DNA of 7,588 nt from Bacteriovorax stolpii (lineage in GTDB: Bacteria > Bdellovibrionota > Bacteriovoracia > Bacteriovoracales > Bacteriovoracaceae): NCBI GenBank assembly GCA_945890905.1, contig CAMDDI010000168.1, positions 1 through 7,588 of the forward strand. Reading direction: 5' to 3'. Under the pieces are notes generated by a model, which saw only the letters and a list, made by a program, of their open reading frames with translations, was not told the origin of the DNA and ran no database searches. How positions within the stretch are numbered: the stretch's first letter is position 1; every line of letters starts with the position of its first letter. Shown piece by piece: positions 5,533 through 7,588 of the stretch. A program made the position numbers and the translations under genes.

Positions 5533-6252
5533 TAAACTCATAAAGTAGGCCATGACCATTTCGTAACCTAGGCGGCTCGCCCACTCTAGGTCTTTGACTT
5601 GATCCCAGGTTGCAGTGGCATAACTAATTCCCGTGTTCGCAACACCAAAGACCGCTGCGCTTCTTGCGAACATCGTCCCTGCCTGAAGGTTTGCCTGATT
5701 CGGTTTAAAAGAACTGCGTTGTCTTCGAAGCTCAATGACTCTTTGACGTTTTTGATTGGACGCTCTCTGAGCGTAAGATGAAACTGTGGCGTCCCCTGCC
5801 TCCGGATGAGACCTTCGGTATTCAGCTGAGTATCTTTGGACGTCACGATTATATCTGGAGGACCGAGCAGAAACCATTAGTCGGGTTAAGGAGTTTGTCG
5901 GACTCTCCCAATTATTGACTTTGACAATAAGGGATTGAGTCCGGGCCTGTCGTTGGGCGACGGAGAGCTCATCCAAGGAAGTGAGTTCATCCAAAACATA
6001 CTCGTTGATCTGGGGATTATCCAACAAGCTCTCTGAATCGATTCGGCTTAATCTTAATTGCTCATCCGGTGTAGCATCTGAAACGCTCCGGTGTTGAAAA
6101 CTTCTTCCAGGTCTCTCCCCACTGACGACATCGTTCAACATGTTCCGATCAGCACCGGTCATGTTGTATCTTCCCTCAGGAAGAACGGCAGTGGCACCAT
6201 TTTGATTTCGGTAAACATTTACACCTTGAGGAGAGCTGGCGGTAATGACCAT
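5530..6252 (-). CDS. 5' half of an interrupted gene of unknown function, itself 5'-truncated
   Basis: This frame gives 240 residues from an ATG at 6250-6252 to a TGA at 5530-5532. It then stays open in the same frame through GAKITSKPDSSFFQR into the downstream half, making one gene of 454 codons with a single nonsense codon at position 241. Content: Gln/Arg/Ser-rich polar sequence (about 30-190), a less polar stretch (about 192-212) and an aromatic end, GYEMVMAYFMSL. There is no signal peptide. The first seven or so residues are antisense to the trmD fragment, and the frame is closed by a TGA just before 6300. The ATG is therefore probably a product of the junction near 6229, with the authentic N-terminus lost. 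I recognise no family. A gene decayed after rearrangement is most likely. Confidence 0.5.
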   Translation of the reverse strand: MVITASSPQGVNVYRNQNGATAVLPEGRYNMTGADRNMLNDVVSGERPGRSFQHRSVSDATPDEQLRLSRIDSESLLDNPQINEYVLDELTSLDELSVAQRQARTQSLIVKVNNWESPTNSLTRLMVSARSSRYNRDVQRYSAEYRRSHPEAGDATVSSYAQRASNQKRQRVIELRRQRSSFKPNQANLQAGTMFARSAAVFGVANTGISYATATWDQVKDLEWASRLGYEMVMAYFMSL

Positions 6253-6484
6253 GCTTGATTCCGAGGTTCGTTTTGTTCCGGGGATTTTGGGTAATAAGCT
6301 CTCAAGTGAAGCCGATTCTTTCGAAGATGGGATGATTGAGTTTCCTCAGTACACAAAGCCTAGAGAGTTTGAAGAAATGGAAGTGCCATCCGTGCTGACT
6401 GAAGGGAATCATAAAAAGATTGAAGAGTGGCAGAAACACGAAAAGATTCGTCTCACCAAAAAGCATCGACCTGATCTGCTATAG
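6230..6484 (+). pseudogene. trmD: C-terminal fragment of tRNA (guanine-N1)-methyltransferase TrmD
   Basis: The frame reads GGELAV, then MTMLDSEVRFVPGILGNK, DSFEDGMIEFPQYTKP, VPSVLTEGNHKKIEEW and RPDLL before the stop at 6482-6484. These are successive conserved blocks of the TrmD end: the GGEL/PGVLG region, DSF..GLL..PqYTRP, VP.VLl.GNH..I..W and the terminal RPdLL. TrmD methylates G37 of tRNAs and is normally about 240-250 residues; only about 85 codons are here. The SAM-binding knot upstream is missing. An in-frame TGA at 6227-6229 directly precedes the homologous part, so the break lies near 6229. An ATG at 6245 could give a 79-residue product without methyltransferase activity. The usual downstream rplS is absent, so this is a displaced tail and an intact trmD should exist elsewhere. 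Confidence 0.85.
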
Positions 6485-6558
6485 GGTTAGTAAAATCTCT
6501 GAAGTTAGCAGCTCCTGAGAGTGAATTATTTGATGTGGCCAATTTCGGACTATCCTAA
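6475..6558 (+). pseudogene. Short open frame that may be a gene tail
   Basis: Directly after the trmD fragment, and overlapping its last bases, a frame reads SAIGLVKSLKLAAPESELFD and ends VANFGLS at a TAA (6556-6558). It has no start codon with a ribosome site. It looks protein-like but is too short to assign. It may be another relic of the rearrangement that left the trmD tail, or chance. Confidence 0.15.
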
Positions 6559-6646
6559 TTTAATTTCTCGGCTTACGATCAACTCGATAAAATAAAAGAT
6601 GCCAAAAAAAGACGAGAAGCTTTTCAAACTTTGGAGTGGAGTCTCA
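6485..6646 (+). other. Gap upstream of the radical SAM gene
   Basis: No rplS sequence follows the trmD tail. A TAAAAT hexamer at 6588-6593 could act as a -10 for the radical SAM gene, but I found no good -35. An ATG at 6599-6601 is in frame with the downstream gene and offers a start 16 codons earlier. Confidence 0.35.
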
Positions 6647-7588
6647 ATGAAGAAGAGTGATTTTGAGGATCAATTCTGTTTATACCCTTGGATTTCCCTT
6701 GAAGTGGGGGTGAATGGACACGCTCGTCCTTGCTGCAAATTTGATCAATACTATGGCCATCAAGATCATAATTACGAACTACGTGCACAGGTCGTAGATT
6801 TCCATGAAATCTGGACCTCCAAATATGCCAGTGATCTTCGTGAGCAGTTTTTAAAAGGGGAAAAGCCATCATTTTGTAACCGTTGCTGGGAAGAGGAGAA
6901 AGCTGGAATTGAGAGCATGCGCCAGTCTGAATTTAAAAACAGAAGCCACGATGACCTGAGATCTCCGGAAAAATTAGCAGAGCTTAAGTCACCCAGAATT
7001 CTTGATCTTAAACTTGGTAACATATGTAACCTAAAATGCCGCATCTGCGATCCCTACCATTCAACCCTTTGGATGAATGAGTATGTGGATGATCCTAAAA
7101 TGGATCGCGCTAGTTGGTACCGTCAGTATGATAATTTCATGAATGAGCCAAACTGGGATGTTCTGAGAGAGTGGCTTCCCAATCTTCAACGTCTGATGAT
7201 CTTTGGTGGAGAACCTCTTTTTCAAAAAGATTTTTTCAAACTCCTCGATCTTTGTATTGAACTAGATGCCGCGCGCTCCATGACTCTTCTCATTAATACG
7301 AATACGACAATTTTTGACAGCCGCTTCTCAGATCGGTTTGATCAGTTTGAGTTTGTTGAAATTCATCACAGCATTGATGATATTGGTCAACGTTTTGAGT
7401 ATCAGAGGCACCCTGCTAAATGGGATACCACTTTTGAAAACCTTAAAAAATATCAGTTCGCCAAAACACCGAATTGCAACCTGGTTCTGTACTGTACAGT
7501 AAGCTTGTTCAACGTTTATTACATTCCAGAATATCTCGAATGGGCAAAGGCTAACTTTCCCGAACACAAGGTTCTTCTCAATATGGTG
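6647..7588 (+). CDS. Twitch/SPASM-like radical SAM protein, 3' end outside window
   Basis: 314 codons are present. ATG 6647 is chosen because GGAG lies 5 nt upstream; ATG 6599 would add 16 residues (MPKKDEKLFKLWSGVS) but has a weaker ribosome site. The radical SAM signature is C127-x3-C131-x2-C134 (CNLKCRIC), which binds the [4Fe-4S] cluster that cleaves S-adenosylmethionine. GGEP at 187-190 is the SAM amino-group motif. Before this core is an extra cysteine module: FCLYPW (C11), PCC (C29, C30) and CNRC (C77, C80), which likely binds an auxiliary cluster as in twitch/SPASM-type modules. Such modules more often follow the barrel. The enzyme is cytosolic. The substrate is unknown; relatives modify peptides or sugars, and no precursor peptide is visible in the window. 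The rest of the barrel lies beyond the right edge. Confidence 0.88.
   Translation, partial: MKKSDFEDQFCLYPWISLEVGVNGHARPCCKFDQYYGHQDHNYELRAQVVDFHEIWTSKYASDLREQFLKGEKPSFCNRCWEEEKAGIESMRQSEFKNRSHDDLRSPEKLAELKSPRILDLKLGNICNLKCRICDPYHSTLWMNEYVDDPKMDRASWYRQYDNFMNEPNWDVLREWLPNLQRLMIFGGEPLFQKDFFKLLDLCIELDAARSMTLLINTNTTIFDSRFSDRFDQFEFVEIHHSIDDIGQRFEYQRHPAKWDTTFENLKKYQFAKTPNCNLVLYCTVSLFNVYYIPEYLEWAKANFPEHKVLLNMV

Noticed and set aside
5586..5846. 86-codon minus-strand frame inside the interrupted gene
   Set aside because: It is an alternative frame of the same strand overlapping the 240-codon half; composition and continuity favour the longer frame that joins both halves.
6170..6229. Possible extension of the trmD fragment upstream of 6230, where one frame reads ISVNIYTL, faintly like TrmD ISIGDYVL
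   Set aside because: It is in a different frame, interrupted by a stop, and the opposite strand there reads as continuous protein; the resemblance is too weak to extend the fragment.
6624..7044. Minus-strand open frames opposite the radical SAM gene
   Set aside because: They are shadows of a plus-strand gene with CxxxCxxC and GGEP motifs.

Overview
The window looks like an accessory region of a moderately AT-rich Gram-negative genome. Exported proteins with cleavable signal peptides, a papain-type protease and an N-terminally elaborated radical SAM protein would fit the Bdellovibrionota (Bdellovibrio/Bacteriovorax-like bacteria). That placement is inference from gene style; no rRNA or complete core gene is present to confirm it.

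Layout. (1) 1-1468, minus: the first 489 codons of an exported C1 (papain) cysteine peptidase whose Gln/Cys/His/Asn active-site motifs are all visible; it runs off the left edge. (2) 1564-2289: a small exported four-cysteine protein with its terminator, then a gene-poor stretch with a second, related terminator and a doubtful 46-codon ORF. (3) 2290-4637, minus: an accessory block. An AbiE type IV toxin-antitoxin pair (AbiEi regulator/antitoxin overlapping AbiEii nucleotidyltransferase toxin by 4 nt) lies upstream of a four-helix membrane protein and an overlapping soluble protein carrying an MDLWNNAVGR motif. The last two may be one gene split by a single-base change in a T6 run. (4) 4637-4753: the abiE control region, with a near-consensus promoter held between two 47-bp palindromic operators, each perfectly symmetric in both its inner and outer arms. 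(5) 4891-6252, minus: an unrecognised gene of about 454 codons interrupted by one in-frame TGA and apparently cut at its 5' end. (6) 6230-6484, plus: only the C-terminal part of trmD, abutting the broken gene. (7) 6647-7588, plus: the first 314 codons of a twitch-type radical SAM protein, running off the right edge.

Together, regions 2-5 read as horizontally acquired or rearranged DNA. They hold a phage-defence operon with its own autoregulatory switch, an uncharacterised membrane/soluble companion pair, and on the right a recombination scar joining a decayed gene to a displaced trmD tail. The best candidate for something undescribed is the membrane plus MDLWNNAVGR module just downstream of abiE; the best-supported regulatory structure is the double operator of abiE.
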